Assembly (NCBI GenBank): GCA_028532985.1
Contig: JANCIK010000013.1
Span: 124,001-188,000 of the forward strand
Source of the DNA: Stropharia rugosoannulata
Taxonomy: Eukaryota > Basidiomycota > Agaricomycetes > Agaricales > Strophariaceae
Direction: 5' to 3'
Length of the DNA stretch: 64,000 nt
Position numbers and translations under genes: made by a program. Shown one piece after another: positions 1 through 11,679 of this stretch (positions are counted from its first letter, which is position 1; each line of letters begins with the position of its first letter). The notes under the pieces are model-generated. The model did no database searches, was not told where the DNA came from, and was given only the letters and a program-made list of their open reading frames with translations.

Positions 1-25
1 CCGTCTAATTTTTTTTCTCTTACAG

Positions 26-922
26 AACTTCATCCCCAAACTACAAGATCACCTACTTGGGCGAATACTTAAGCTTGACTTTGACGGCGACGATCCTGAC
101 CATTTTACTCATGAAGAACGTAACACCATACGCCTACGGAATTCCTCAATATACAGACACTGTACTGCAAGAATCAACTACACTTCTTATGATGTACGCC
201 GCAATTTTGACACCATAAATCCCAAAACTCGCCCGTATGTAATGATGGCACGCCCTGCTCGAGGCTCTGAATCCGACGGACACCTATTTTGGTACGCTCA
301 AGTCCTGGGTATATTCCATACCGACGTTCAACATATTGGCCATCAGTCTGTTACCGGGTTTACATGGCAACAAATGGATTTTCTATGGGTCAGATGGCTG
401 GGTGCTGAACCAGGAGCAGTGCAAGGAAAAGGGGCCAAACTTCCTATGATTGGATATGTACCAGAAGAAGACGACCTTGCGTTTGGTTTCTTGGATCCTA
501 ATCTCGTTATCAGAGGTTGTCATTTGATACCGACATTTGTTAATGGTCGCACCAATACACTGCTGAGCACGGAACTGCCGACTGAAGCTCGGCTAAGTGG
601 AAATACATCAGATTGGGTGAACTACTATGTTGGAATGTATGTCACTAGCTCATGTGCTACTTTATCAGTCTAACAGGAAGTTGGTTCTAGTTTTGTTGAC
701 CGAGATATGTTTATGCGCTTTTCTGGAATGGGTATTGGCCACCACGAACAGACATCTGCTCAGCCAGACTCAGAGCCGGACAATATGGACGTTCAGTCTG
801 ATTCAGAAAGTCAATTTGAAGAGGACTGTGACATATCTTCGAGCGAGAATGAATCGGAAGAGATTGAAACGGACGACGAAACAGCTTCCGATTTCTCAGA
901 TAATGCATACGATGATCTATAG
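26..922 (+). CDS. Plavaka-type transposon protein, C-terminal part
   Basis: Partial gene entering from the left edge. A 3' splice site (TTACAG, ends at 25) opens an exon at 26-636. A 54-nt intron (637-690, GTATGT...TTCTAG) leads to a last exon at 691-922. The joined protein has the C-terminal hallmarks of large basidiomycete transposon proteins: 'HLFWYAQVLGIFH', 'MDFLWVRWLG', 'FGFLDPNLVIRGCHLIP' and the terminal 'FVDRDMFMRF..MGIGH' block, then an acidic Ser/Glu/Asp-rich tail. Family knowledge places this in the Plavaka (CACTA-like) lineage. The DDE catalytic part would lie outside the window. The visible frame is intact, so the copy may be recent. Whether it is mobile cannot be judged without the 5' part and the terminal repeats. 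The lineage name is from memory of conserved blocks. Confidence 0.7.
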
Positions 923-1714
923 ATGCTACTATCACTGATAATTCTAATCCTTCTGCTATCAAGATTTCATCAATGCAGTCTTTTCGACTGCGTCCTTATG
1001 AAGCGTATGACAAGCACCTCTCATCTAACTACTCATGTATCAGTAACGAATGCCGTTTGAAGAGGTTGGAGAGGCGGAATAGGTGGAGGCATTTGGGGGG
1101 AACTAAGTTTGTGTGATTCCGAGATGGAACGGAAACAAGGGGCTGAGACTGAGCGCATTCCACCGTCCAGATGTCTCAAAAATTCAATAAATATGACAAA
1201 GGGATACGCAGCGTGCCATCCATGATCCTATACGGATGCAGACTGTTACCAATCGGTAATGCTGTTGTGGACCGTGATCGGCGTGGCTGGAACACCGAAG
1301 TTGAGGCTGGGATATAAGCATGTTAAGACACCTTTGCGTTTACCATGATCAAGGTTGCCGCAGTACGCATGTGGGAGAGGAGGTATAACATCGGGAGTCA
1401 GAAGGAAATATTCTTGTATTTGTCCTAAACATAATTGGTACGTTGTGCCTTTCCTTCCTCCTTCCTTCCTCATTCCTTTGGTCGATGCTCTCATTAGATC
1501 TTGTAACAAGATCCGATGCGTAATACTAGTGGCTAAAATATCTGTCACCCAGTGTCTATGGAAGCTGCTACCTATTTGTGCACTACAGGCCTGCCCGCCT
1601 CGTTCCCCACGTCACGCCGACTCATAATTTTGTCTCCCCGCTGCGGCGCGCCTTCCCGCGATCGCGCCTTCTGCATGCGCAATAGATTTCATACAGAAAT
1701 TGCCATGTGGAAAG
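923..1714. other. Intergenic stretch after the transposon gene
   Basis: No ORF with recognisable protein features or a convincing splice chain is seen here. It may contain the 3' end of the transposon, but no terminal inverted repeat was recognised by eye. Confidence 0.4.
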
Positions 1715-1908
1715 GTCGAAGAAATGACAATGGATGAATCTGGCGCTACTAGAATCGATAGTAGATATTAAATTGGGACTAGATAGCAACAGGGTGAGTC
1801 GGAGTGGGGAATAAAAAAGAAATAGGCGGCTGACTTTTCATGGAGCCGGTCGGGCCAGTGTTTGCACTCTTCCCTGAACGGTACTAATTGCACAGAGTCA
1901 TCCTTTGC
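1715..1908 (-). repeat. Diverged direct repeat, copy 1
   Basis: About 190 bp aligns collinearly with 3581-3766, with many substitutions and small indels. Shared landmarks include ATGACAAT.GATGAATCTGG, GGGACTAGAT, AGCAGGGTGAGTCGGAGTG and GTTTGCAC.CTTCCCTGAA. On the minus strand both copies keep a plausible intron acceptor (CATCTAG or its equivalent) followed by a frame reading V-A-P-D-S-S-I-V-I. This suggests both descend from an exon and intron of one minus-strand gene. This copy is more damaged and lacks the long membrane segment. Confidence 0.55.
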
Positions 1909-3237
1909 CCTTGGGAAAGACGACGTATGCTCACTTGGCAGTGTTCTGGCCAATAATACCCCGCGACGTCGACATGAATTCCTGCCTCCTAGGGTTTTCA
2001 TATGTCGAGCTCTCCTTGCCAGAAATTTTGTCGTTGATCTCGTGAACGATTGTCTTATGTGACGTGTCATACACTGCGTTCGCAGTGACTTGGTCATGCT
2101 CGTGTAGGTGCGGGCCTGCGGCTATTCGTTTTCCGAATCTCCCAGACATCCCCTTGCATAGTTGGCATCAACTTTTCGAAGGGGCTGTCTAATAAAAATC
2201 CTTGAACACTGCTTGTCACCCCCTCAATCCCCTCTTGCCCTTGCGTATATACGGTGGGCATCACTAATATACAGAAGTTGAACATGTATGAGTTGCACTT
2301 ATGGAACTGCTCTTCGCCCGCAAGTGTCGATGAAGGCATGGTATGATCTCAGGTCAAAGCGATCTACAACTCCCAGCTATTTTGCGTAAGGCCTTTGCAA
2401 AATATCGCAGATGTAGCCGGATAAACTTACCGCTAACCGCATACCGTCTTGTACACTTTCCAATGTGCTCTTCGGACACATTGGCGCAATACAAAAACTC
2501 GACGGTGAACGCGGTCACTATAAGGAGCAGTTGCCAAAGCATCGACGATGACGAGGACTGCACGGACATGTCACTGAGAGTAGGGGTGTCCCGAATGTAA
2601 GCGAACCGGAAATCAAATGTGCTGAAATTGAACTGACCCACCCTACTTGTCTCACAGAGCTACTGGCCTTAGCAGTCACGGCGCCAGGAACCTGGACCCG
2701 TATCGGACATCGCAGATATGCAGACGCTCTGCATGCGAAGTTGCTGTACTGGACACGCGAGTGGCTCCGCTATTGACGGGCGTCCCGGTGGTATACACTG
2801 TGGTGATAGGACAGTGAATATGAGGGCCGCGTACTTCACCGTTGCTGGGAGCACGCGCGACACAGAGAGTGCCACTGTAAGTTGTGCACTAATTTGGCCG
2901 AGTCCAGAGGACCTACCTTATTCAAGTCACAACTCATCATCGTCGTGCGCCTCCGCCATGAATCTGGGTGCTGCAGCGCGTGCGTACTCTTTTTCTAACA
3001 ATCCATATCAATCGCACAATTATTCTCTATATTCAGTATCAAGTTCATGAAGAACTCATTGCGCCTCGATGATCGACGCACCCTTCCCAACAACCCCTTC
3101 GACAGCTTCGCAACCCCATAGACATTGCCTTGGCTGAATACTTTACTGCCATGCTGGCGCTTCTGTTGGTGGTGGTCGGCTACGATAGCAAAGAAGGGAA
3201 GAAAAAATAAAAAAGTGTAGGAGTTAGACCAGCACCA
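1909..3237. other. Gene-poor stretch with short hydrophobic ORFs
   Basis: Only short overlapping ORFs occur on both strands. Minus ORFs at 2354-2641 and 2669-2875 contain hydrophobic runs (for example 'MLWQLLLIVTAF') that could be decayed membrane-protein exons. I could not join them into a consistent spliced frame, so no gene is called. Confidence 0.35.
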
Positions 3238-3766
3238 TCATGCAGAAAACGGAGAGGAAGGAGAAGTGGGCAGAAAGGTGAGTAGTATCATACCTTGGCT
3301 GAAACTGACGGCTTCTGAGGTGTCGTAGAGCAGGGGGAAGGCACAGCGTCCATGTCCTCGAAGGTCAACGGCGAATCCAAATCCATCTCGAAGATATCCT
3401 CGTTTTCGCATCTTCGCAGCGTCATACACAAGGAAAGGGAACTCTTTTTGGCATTCATACGAACAGTCGAGGAGGAAGGACTTGGCATCTTCAACGTCGG
3501 ACAAGCCGTCGCGGTCGGCAGACTACCCCACGACGAGGAAGAGGAAGAAAACCAAAAGGATGTGGACAGCCGTGGTAGTGGTCGAGGGAATGACAATAGA
3601 TGAATCTGGAGCTACTGGAATGGATATTAACGTGGGACTAGATGGTAGCAGGGTGAGTCGGAGTGCGGAATGAAAAAGAAAATTGGGGACTGACTTTCAT
3701 GGAACCGAATCAGGCCAATGTTTGCACGCTTCCCTGAATGATACTGATTGCACATCGTCCTTCCTG
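3238..3766 (-). pseudogene. Putative membrane-protein gene remnant with repeat copy 2
   Basis: This contains the second copy (3581-3766) of the direct repeat seen at 1715-1908. On the minus strand a frame reads 'IPVAPDSSIVIPSTTTAVH' followed by the hydrophobic run 'ILLVFFLFLVVG', a likely single membrane span. It then reaches a stop unless an intron follows. Another minus frame (3238-3504) is open for 88 codons with 'DAKSFLLDCSYECQKEFPF'. I do not recognise the family. The paired copies with the same exon/intron border argue for a duplicated, now decayed, minus-strand gene rather than random ORFs. Whether either copy is expressed is unknown. Confidence 0.35.
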
Positions 3767-6404
3767 CCACTCAACTGTTTCTTGCGACTACACATCTATT
3801 TGCATCAATATCCTGCATTCCAATGAAGAGAGACGTAGAAAACATTTTTCGCCCGGCAAGTAGACTATTTTCATATTCCAGAATAATGAAGGCCTATTGA
3901 GGACGACGCAGTCGGGCATCTCGGTCAATGCAGAGCCAGGGCGCTAGCTCTGGGAAGATCAATATATATTCTACACAATCTGTCCATGGAGGTCGCGAGT
4001 ACCCAGTAGAAGTCTCTCAAGTGCATAGGAGCTAGCTTTCGCCTAAGAAGGAATCAATGCTTCTCTACAAGTGAGGAACCTTTGGTGTCTTCCAAGAGAT
4101 AAATCTAATCCAGATTTCACTCCTCGGATATGTTCTAGAGCGTCCTCATACCACCTCAAAGAAATAGAGCATAGATCCAGTTACCTGGCTTTATCCTTGG
4201 AATTTTCGACGCCATACCAGGTCTTAAGCCCCATAGCAAGGAAGTTCAAAAAGGCGCCAACACCCAACGAACTGCGTCCGGGAGTCAATAATTTCTGCTG
4301 CTAGAGCCCCCAAAGCAAAGACTCTGACTTCATCTGTCAATACAATCTGGCAATCCTGAATCTGATCCTGCCCGCTCGAGCCTCGTCGTCTATCGCTTCC
4401 TCGAGCCACGCGTGACATGGTCACAGAAATGTCACAGTCACGATAGCAGAAAAGTAGCGGATCCAAGGAACACTACAGCGAGCAGATATTCGGCAGGCGC
4501 GTTACAGAAAGAATACATTGCTCAATAGAGAGTCCTGGTCCGCCCGCAGGCCTATCAGCAGTTGATTTTGACTGGCGAGACGAGGTCGTCGTGTACATCT
4601 CCGACAGGAGTGCAATGGCGGTCGCAAGGACTATAGGGAGCACCAGCCCCTCTGCAATAATCCGTCGCATCAGTTTTTGTCGAACCTCGGCGCTCTGCCC
4701 TGTGGGCCACCACTCGCGCGTGCACATTTCCGTCATTGGAGTCTCTGGCCCGAGGAGGACAAGCTTCGCAGACTCGCCGTTGGGAAAATCAACAACGTCG
4801 CCTTTATGGGGGGCAATTGATGTTCCCCAGTCTGAATTATACTCCAGGGTGTCTATGGATTTGGAATGGTCCGCAGGCGGACGAGCTGGATACGACGGCA
4901 CGGCAGCTAACGCAAGCTGGGGTCAGCATATACAACCAAGTGCGGTCACTGAACTCGACTCACGGAGCCCTGCATGCGACATTAATAGCTGAGAGTGGTT
5001 CCAAAGTAAGTGAACTGTCCTGACATGACAAGAATTGACTAAGTCGCATTTTTACAAATTCTCGTTCTTGCGCAGGGGCAGAGTGATTGCCTCTGTTGAA
5101 TCTACATGCAACTACGGCCTGTAAGTAATGCGAATTAGAAATAATTAACTGGGCCATGCGAGTATCCCTGTCATACAAGACGACAGATGGCGCAGTGCAG
5201 TGCTTCAGCGAGCGCGGCGGTCGTTGTACGCGGCCGAGCGTCCAGGTGAGCGGTCGCGGCAAGGGCTAACTCACACAGTCGAAGACGACAAGCCATAGAC
5301 TTCCAGAATCCCGGGATGCGCAAAGCCTTTTGTGACCTTTCCGTGGACCGAAATTTTTATTCTCCGTGGTGACGCAGAGCTCAAAGTTGGAACGTCCGAG
5401 GATAATGCTTCAGAATAGCCTGACCAATCCAGAGGCGACGAAGTCATTGATATGATGCCTATAGGTCGTTGTGAGCCCGCCGGGCCTAAGAGTCGCGAGC
5501 TCGAGCATGCGGTTACTAGTAAAGGTTAGGTCTTTTGCTACGACTATGCCCAGCGTTCCACGAAGGCGGATGAGGAGACAGAGAACCCCAGTGACATTCT
5601 ACCGTGTAGTATGACAGCCAGATCCCATCTTTACGTTGTCGTGCCACGTTTGCGAGTGCCCAGAAACCTGATTTTGCGGCCATATCATGCAGGTGAACAC
5701 GGTACGGATACATAGGACGGCTAGTTAGCTTCTGTCGGACCAAAGAACGCGTCGCAGACTCTCACCTGAATGGCATCCGGCCAGAGCACAAGACAGGCTA
5801 GTCTCAGCATCTGGCACGACCCGGCTCGACGTATAAAAGCTCCATCTTCGAGAACTAGTATGTTCAAGTAGCGTTCGCGAGAAGCACAGCTTGGGACTGA
5901 GAACCTATGAACCTATGATAGTACGCAGCGCCGCGTACATGAAGAAGAGAAAGGGTGCTATGAATAGTAAAGCACGATGAGTGAACTGACTTACCTGTAC
6001 AGGCCCGGGGAACTCTAAGTTTTCGATTCGGTTGTGCTCTCAGCTGGATGTCGAACATCAAGGTCAGGTCCCAACTGAGATGGCAGTTGAAATACGAGTC
6101 GAACATCGTATGAGGTTGTGATTGTGGAAAACGAGTCGTCTCGGATGACATGTATTTGTTCGCCCAAATTGAAGTTCTACTAAATGCGGTTCAAGTTGAT
6201 CACAACCCGGACTCTCTGACTTCGTCCTACGACATCGTACTTTCCAAGTTCGTATACCGTTCTCCTGTCTGCAAGTCGCATAGTACGGGCTCGACGTCTT
6301 AAACTTCTCGTACATTCAAGTAGTGAGGCGGCCACGAGTCGTTTCAACCAAACCATACGAATAGTTCGGCTACAGATCGAGTCCCCTGGAGAATCACCAT
6401 CCGA
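3767..6404. other. Gene-poor stretch with one candidate exon
   Basis: There is no firm gene. The best candidate is a minus-strand open frame at 4473-4901 (142 codons) with a hydrophobic segment 'GLVLPIVLATAIALL' near residues 93-107. That could be a C-terminal membrane exon of an unknown protein. Flanking frames (4960-5262 and 5516-5743, minus) could be joined through GT-AG pairs, but no family supports it. Confidence 0.3.
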
Positions 6405-7056
6405 ATGTCAATAATCATCCGCATAGTTCAACCCGCCGCCGCGACCACTGTCACCCGCCCTGAAATCTTCGAAAGAAACGATGACGATCTCCTTTTTGAC
6501 CTGGAGCTGGATTACACACCTTCAGATCTGGCAGAAATGGATTATTGTCCCATGTGTTCAGGTCCAGAGAAACAAGTTCCAGTGATCTTGGCACCTACTC
6601 AGAGTATTACGAAGGTATGTTGCCCGTTTCAAACTTCCGAGTCGTACTTTGGCCTCTGGAACTAATTGTATAAACTGTTACAACTTCTCTTGTGTTGCCC
6701 ATTTAGCAGAAGGCTTTCAAGAACACTAGTGCCGAGTCTACTCCCATTATCCATGGGCAGCCTTCGACTGCGGTAAGTAGTACTAATATCATGATTTTCT
6801 TGAACTTCGAGTTTGTACGTCCACCGTGTCACACTTACTAACTCTCCTTTAGGTGTCTCAAATCAACGTATACCGCTCAGACGCTATCATCGTGATACCG
6901 CAACCGACACATACTGACTCGGAGGGTTACGACTCGGAGTCCGCAAGACTCAGAAAGATCAACAAATTCAAACTCTCGGCGGGATACTTACCGTCAGGAG
7001 CCTTGAGGGACGCAGTTAACAAGACACTGGGGATCCTCTTGTACTTGACGTCCTGA
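6405..7056 (+). CDS. Small unknown acidic protein, 3 exons
   Basis: Three exons join in frame. Exon 1 is 6405-6614. Intron 6615-6706 starts GTATGT and ends TTTAG. Exon 2 is 6707-6772. Intron 6773-6852 starts GTAAGT and ends TTTAG. Exon 3 is 6853-7056 and ends in TGA. All junctions are phase 0 and the product is 159 aa. Residues 24-45 are rich in Asp/Glu ('RNDDDLLFDLELDYTPSD'). A 'CPMC' pair sits near residue 48. The middle is Ser/Thr/Pro-rich and looks disordered, and the C-terminus is basic then hydrophobic. There is no signal peptide or domain I recognise. Clean in-frame splicing is the main argument that it is real. More upstream exons are possible. Confidence 0.5.
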
Positions 7057-8187
7057 ACGTCTACAAACTATAGTATCCGAATCGAAAGTCGTGCAAGGTG
7101 CATTAGATGAAGACAACTGTTAAGCGCCCGTCGTTACATAGATAGTACATAGTAGATAGATCGACGTTATGATATCATGATGCCAAGATTTGGCCAAGAT
7201 GTACTATATGTCCGAATCAGACCTAATCAGACTCATGGTACTTGTGTAGTACTACTAAGTGGTATATCTTTGAAATCACGATTTTGTATTTTGGCAGAAG
7301 GGCTCCTTACTGTCACCGTTATTCGAAGTTACTTATAATAGTTAAAAGGTTTACGATGTATACATAATACTTAAAACTATTTCGGTTATTCACTCATTTG
7401 AACGGATTACGATCAGAGCTATGTCGACCAGCACAATTTGTTTAATATATATATATCACTATATTACACTGTTACGGATCTACGACTATGCGACAGTGTG
7501 TACTGAGTATGACAGGTTTCTGTCAGCAATAAGCGTCGAGGTCAGAGTATTGTAACCTAAGATAGCAGTCTGTCATTATGATGACTTGACACAGTCCGTG
7601 AGTGTAGAGATGTGATGTATACCATTTGAATATATGCAGGTCATCTATATTTGGTCCACATATATCATTCAAACATGTAGATAGGTTTGGAAGAGCATCA
7701 TGCCCTTTTTGATAATTTTGACGGCCTGTTATCAGAGCTGAAACCACAGATAATTTATTGACATTCTTACTAACTGGGATATTTTATAGATACTCTACGA
7801 TCAGACTGCGTACTGCGCCATAATACATTATATCACTAACAAATTCACCGGACATGAAGATACACCGATGCTAATCACATAGTTTCCGGACAGCACATTA
7901 TAGCATGCAGAATCTATCATGAAGCCAATGAAACAGCATGTCGCTGCAAGAAAGACGTACAACATCCTGTTTCTGATTTAGGTAACGGATGCATCTTCCA
8001 GTGTGGCGTCATTTTGGGTATACTGATAAAATTCTGTCCACTCCATTATCGTTGCTCAAAGGTAATAACAACTTCTAAGTTTTTTAGTGATGTATTCTGA
8101 GCTGCGGCGCTGTAATACAAACTATAATTCTTCAGGCGTCGTCACTATTGAGTATCAATCTCCAATAAGGACTGAAGTACTGACCCT
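7057..8187. other. AT-rich intergenic region
   Basis: Visibly AT-richer than the surroundings, with short TA runs near 7446-7456. No ORF above about 75 codons and no splice chain suggests a gene. It holds the 3' flanks of the small gene at 6.4-7.1 kb and of the membrane-protein gene that starts at 9670. Confidence 0.5.
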
Positions 8188-9670
8188 TCATTTCATGAAT
8201 CTGCCATTATCAACACTAGTATTCTCACTGGGCTCAAATACCATCGATTCTAAAGGCGCTGTCGGCCGAGGCATAGGATGCCCCGGCGGCGATATGCCTT
8301 TCTCTGAGTCTTCTTCAGAAGGGGCAACGTTCAACGAGACCACCGCGACGTCTTTCCACGTCGTAGATTCTGATACCACTTTGAAAGCCATGCGACTGTT
8401 GACCGCGACCAGCATTGTGTTCGAATAAAGTTTTGCCATCGCGGCAAGCGGCACTTGGTAGTACTGGAACTCTGTGAATGGATAGAACACCGCAATGGAT
8501 ATAATTGACATGGTTGCTAACACCAGCATGGGAGTGCAGTCAGACGACTTGTAAAAGTGCAGCTAGAGAAGTAAAAGTAGAACATACCGGTTACTGTCCC
8601 CGTTTCAACCGTAAGCCTTAGAAGCCTGTCTACAACCCTCTGAGTCGGCAGCAGACTACCTCGTGAAAGTTTGCGCAACTAGATTCAAGATAACGGTAAA
8701 CCCTTTAGGGCATTAGGTGGCCACATACATACTACTTACATAGTACGTCATGCAAACTGCAATGAGCACATCGCTTACTGTACCCGCACTTTGCCATAGC
8801 TGTGTGAGACAGAGAATCCAATTAATACGTAGGCATACTGGATTAAAACAAGTTTACATACACCAAACAGACCAAATATTTTCTGCTCAAGCCCTGGATC
8901 AAGGAACTGGCTGTAGAACTTTGTCTTAGCCAAGAAAATTGATGAAGCCAGTGACCCTGCATAGGACGATATAGACATCTATTCAGGATTATAATTAACT
9001 AACAACATACAGTAGTAGAAACGCAGCACCCACGAAAATAATAACAAATGCGATGATTCTGTTCCGGGAGAGGACCAGGATACGGTAAGAGTAGAAAGAC
9101 TGAACCACAAATGCCACTATCACGGTTTCAATTTCATTCTTAGTCAGTAGCTGCTACTCCTTGCACTGATTAAAGTTACCTATCCCGCCTATAATTCCAA
9201 CAGAGAACCACGCTGTTCCTATGTCGTCAAAAAAATTAACGTTGTCGAACTGCGCCGCATAAGTCTCCCAACCCTGCTGTATAAGCAGAATCGACTGAGC
9301 AGCCTCCAACAAGTAGACGCCGTATACCATAATCCGCAAGAAGACTTTGTCATTACGGAAGGCCTGGTAGTAGATATCTAATGGACCGTTAAGCACGCAA
9401 GCAAGCGGAGTGGGCGCGGCAACATACAAACTTGTGTTGATAGAACACCAAATAGGATTAGATTGAAGACCAGGCCAAGGAACTGGATGCTTAAGAGTCA
9501 GTATGTGAAAATTGAACAAACAGCGGTGGCTAACTGTGGGGCCCGTTCTACAGTGAGTATTTCTCGGTCATTAACTTTCATGTTGTAGGTAGAGTCTATA
9601 AAGTCTACACTTACATGGACTTAAGCCCAGGAACTACTTGTGAGAGGCTCGGAGGAGCTGGTGAATCCAT
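8188..9670 (-). CDS. DUF6534-like multi-pass membrane protein
   Basis: Minus-strand gene with at least nine exons: 9670-9615, 9547-9535, 9482-9428, 9377-9180, 9116-9011, about 8956-8862, 8799-8740, 8678-8588 and 8516-8188. The joined protein starts 'MDSPAPPSLSQVVPG'. It carries the family order 'FLGLVFNLILFGVLSTQVY', 'IYYQAFRND', 'VFLRIMVYGVYLLEAAQ', 'AFVVQSFYSYRILVLS', 'SDVLIAVCMTYYL', 'LLRLTVETGTVTA' and 'AKLYSNTMLVAVNSR'. This is the conserved mushroom family annotated as DUF6534, predicted to be seven-pass, with a hydrophilic Ser/Pro/Glu-rich C-terminal tail of about 70 residues. Molecular function is unknown. The junction between the fifth and sixth exons (near 9010-8950) could not be placed in frame with certainty. 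It may hide another intron or a lesion. Confidence 0.8.
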
Positions 9671-11679
9671 GGAGCTTGAGCTTACAGTGACTCAGTCGAC
9701 GATCCGGCCGCTACTTAAGTACTCTTGCTATCTCATTATTAAAATATTAGTTTTGGTCACGGATGCTGTATTGTATTCATCATACGACTGCATTTCGCCG
9801 TAAATAAAATATAGGGTTGTCACAGACATTCAAATGTTGGGACAGAGTCAGTGATTAAGAATAGGTGCGCACACGGCGCCTCCGGGATGACCTTTTCTGC
9901 GATGTAGGATAAACTGATAGTCTTGGTAATGATTGAGGGAGCTTCTGATATGCTTTTCATCACCACTTCCGTGTTGTATACATTCTTGCATATTCTTTCT
10001 CAAACCGTGTGACGACTTTTACTTAGTAGGGTTGTCCTAAAAGTACCGTGGTATTGCAATTGCGCCTCCTCCTCAGTTGATAATTGATTCCTAGTTGATG
10101 ATGGTAAAAAGTGCATTGGACACGTAGAAATTGAATTTCAGAAGCCAATTACTTACTTCCTCTGGGCCTCGGCCTCAGAAAAATAAGGCACCAAGTTCCT
10201 GTATTAGAATTGTGGAAGATTGTGAATTTCTGCACCAACACCGACTGAAACTAATAGTTCAATCAGGCACTGGTCACATAGTGGGAACCTTTCCCGAGAG
10301 CAACAGCTGCGGCGTTTCCCTCGAAAACCTTGCATGTCAAAGACCATCATTCTCTACCCCGATTTAGCATACCACCTATATACCATCTGCCGAGCCTCTT
10401 TTACCCGGCCCGCTACCGGATGGAGCTTCGAGCCTATTCGTGAATCGCGATCGCGTGATCGCTTCGTCCAAGTCCTGCAATGTGCATCATACATGGAGGC
10501 CGCATCCGCAACTTGAAGCTTGGAGCTAGCTTGATCTTGTGGCAGGATCAACTATGATAATGTCACGCTGGTTGCCACGATGTCACTCAATCTGTCATAG
10601 ATTGTTCTTGTGTAGTCACACACTTGTAGTACACCCATCCCAAGCACACTGTCGAGTCCGAGGTCGCCGTGTTCTCGACAGCTGAAACTGACTGTAGGTG
10701 AGCATTTTGAGGAGATTCTAATGTCGTTTGATCATCACTGCAGTATACGTACACGAATGATCATTTAAGCCGTGCGACTGCGATTCGTAAGGTAGTCCCA
10801 AATTTACCGTGATACTCTCGCACGTTCAGTGATGTTCATTCTCCGTTTAACTGGCGTTAGAACAGATTTAGACTATTTTGGAGCTACTTTCAAATGTACC
10901 TGACATTTGATTGACTTGAAGATGCAACATGCCGTAGTTGTCTGAGAATCCGTGCTGTAAACGCCGCCTGGCTTTCTCTTAAACCAAATTTAAAGTATTT
11001 GCGCTTGATGCTTGATTCACTTTTAAAGCTCTGGATATAGATCACGGTTGAAGAGATAAGAAGTATAATTTAAATAAGATCTGGCTACTGATAATTTTAT
11101 GTACATTATTATAACAGTGGTACATTACTAGGTAGTAGTTATTCATAGGCCCTACCATCAATGGGTGTATAGAGACTGCATAGCTTCCGCAAAGGGGAGT
11201 AGTATTTCAGTGAACGCCGTCGTGAAGGTGCCATCGGTATCGGCCACCCAAAATAGATGAGTAAAATAGACGGGCATGCGCAGCATCTCTAAGCATTTCT
11301 ACGGGAACATAAGTGTCTCAACATAGTTCTATCACAAGACTGAAAACCTCCCCGACGTTAAGATAAAGTCAATGGGAGCAGATAAAGCCCAGAATATAAA
11401 CTGTGGAATTTTACTACAGAGTCATATCATAATATGCTCAATCTAGTCCGAAGCTCTGATGAATCATTTATAACATCGAACAAGGTTCTGTCATGTCTCC
11501 CAAAAAAAACTTACCTGCTGTTTATTGGTTGTTCGCTTCAACCGACATACTGGCCATCTCACGACAGATCTATTTATAGCGTCAGCAGTCACGTCTCTTC
11601 AACCGTCGCGGCTTCTCCGCAGGCTCACTTGTTTCCACCTCGTCAATATCAGGACTTCACCTTGACTGATTCAATATCC
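9671..11679. other. Intergenic region upstream of the amidase
   Basis: No supported gene. Short ORFs at 10131-10551 lack family features or splice consistency. The right end holds the amidase promoter. Confidence 0.45.
11571..11578 (+). promoter_or_regulatory. TATA-like box of the amidase gene
   Basis: TATTTATA lies about 100 bases before the amidase ATG, in a stretch without ORFs. The position fits a core promoter with a 5' leader of roughly 70 nt. Confidence 0.45.

Noticed and set aside
626..706. Apparent frameshift near the end of the transposon protein
   Set aside because: Intron 637-690 ending TTCTAG restores 'YYVGIFVDRDMF', as expected for the family.
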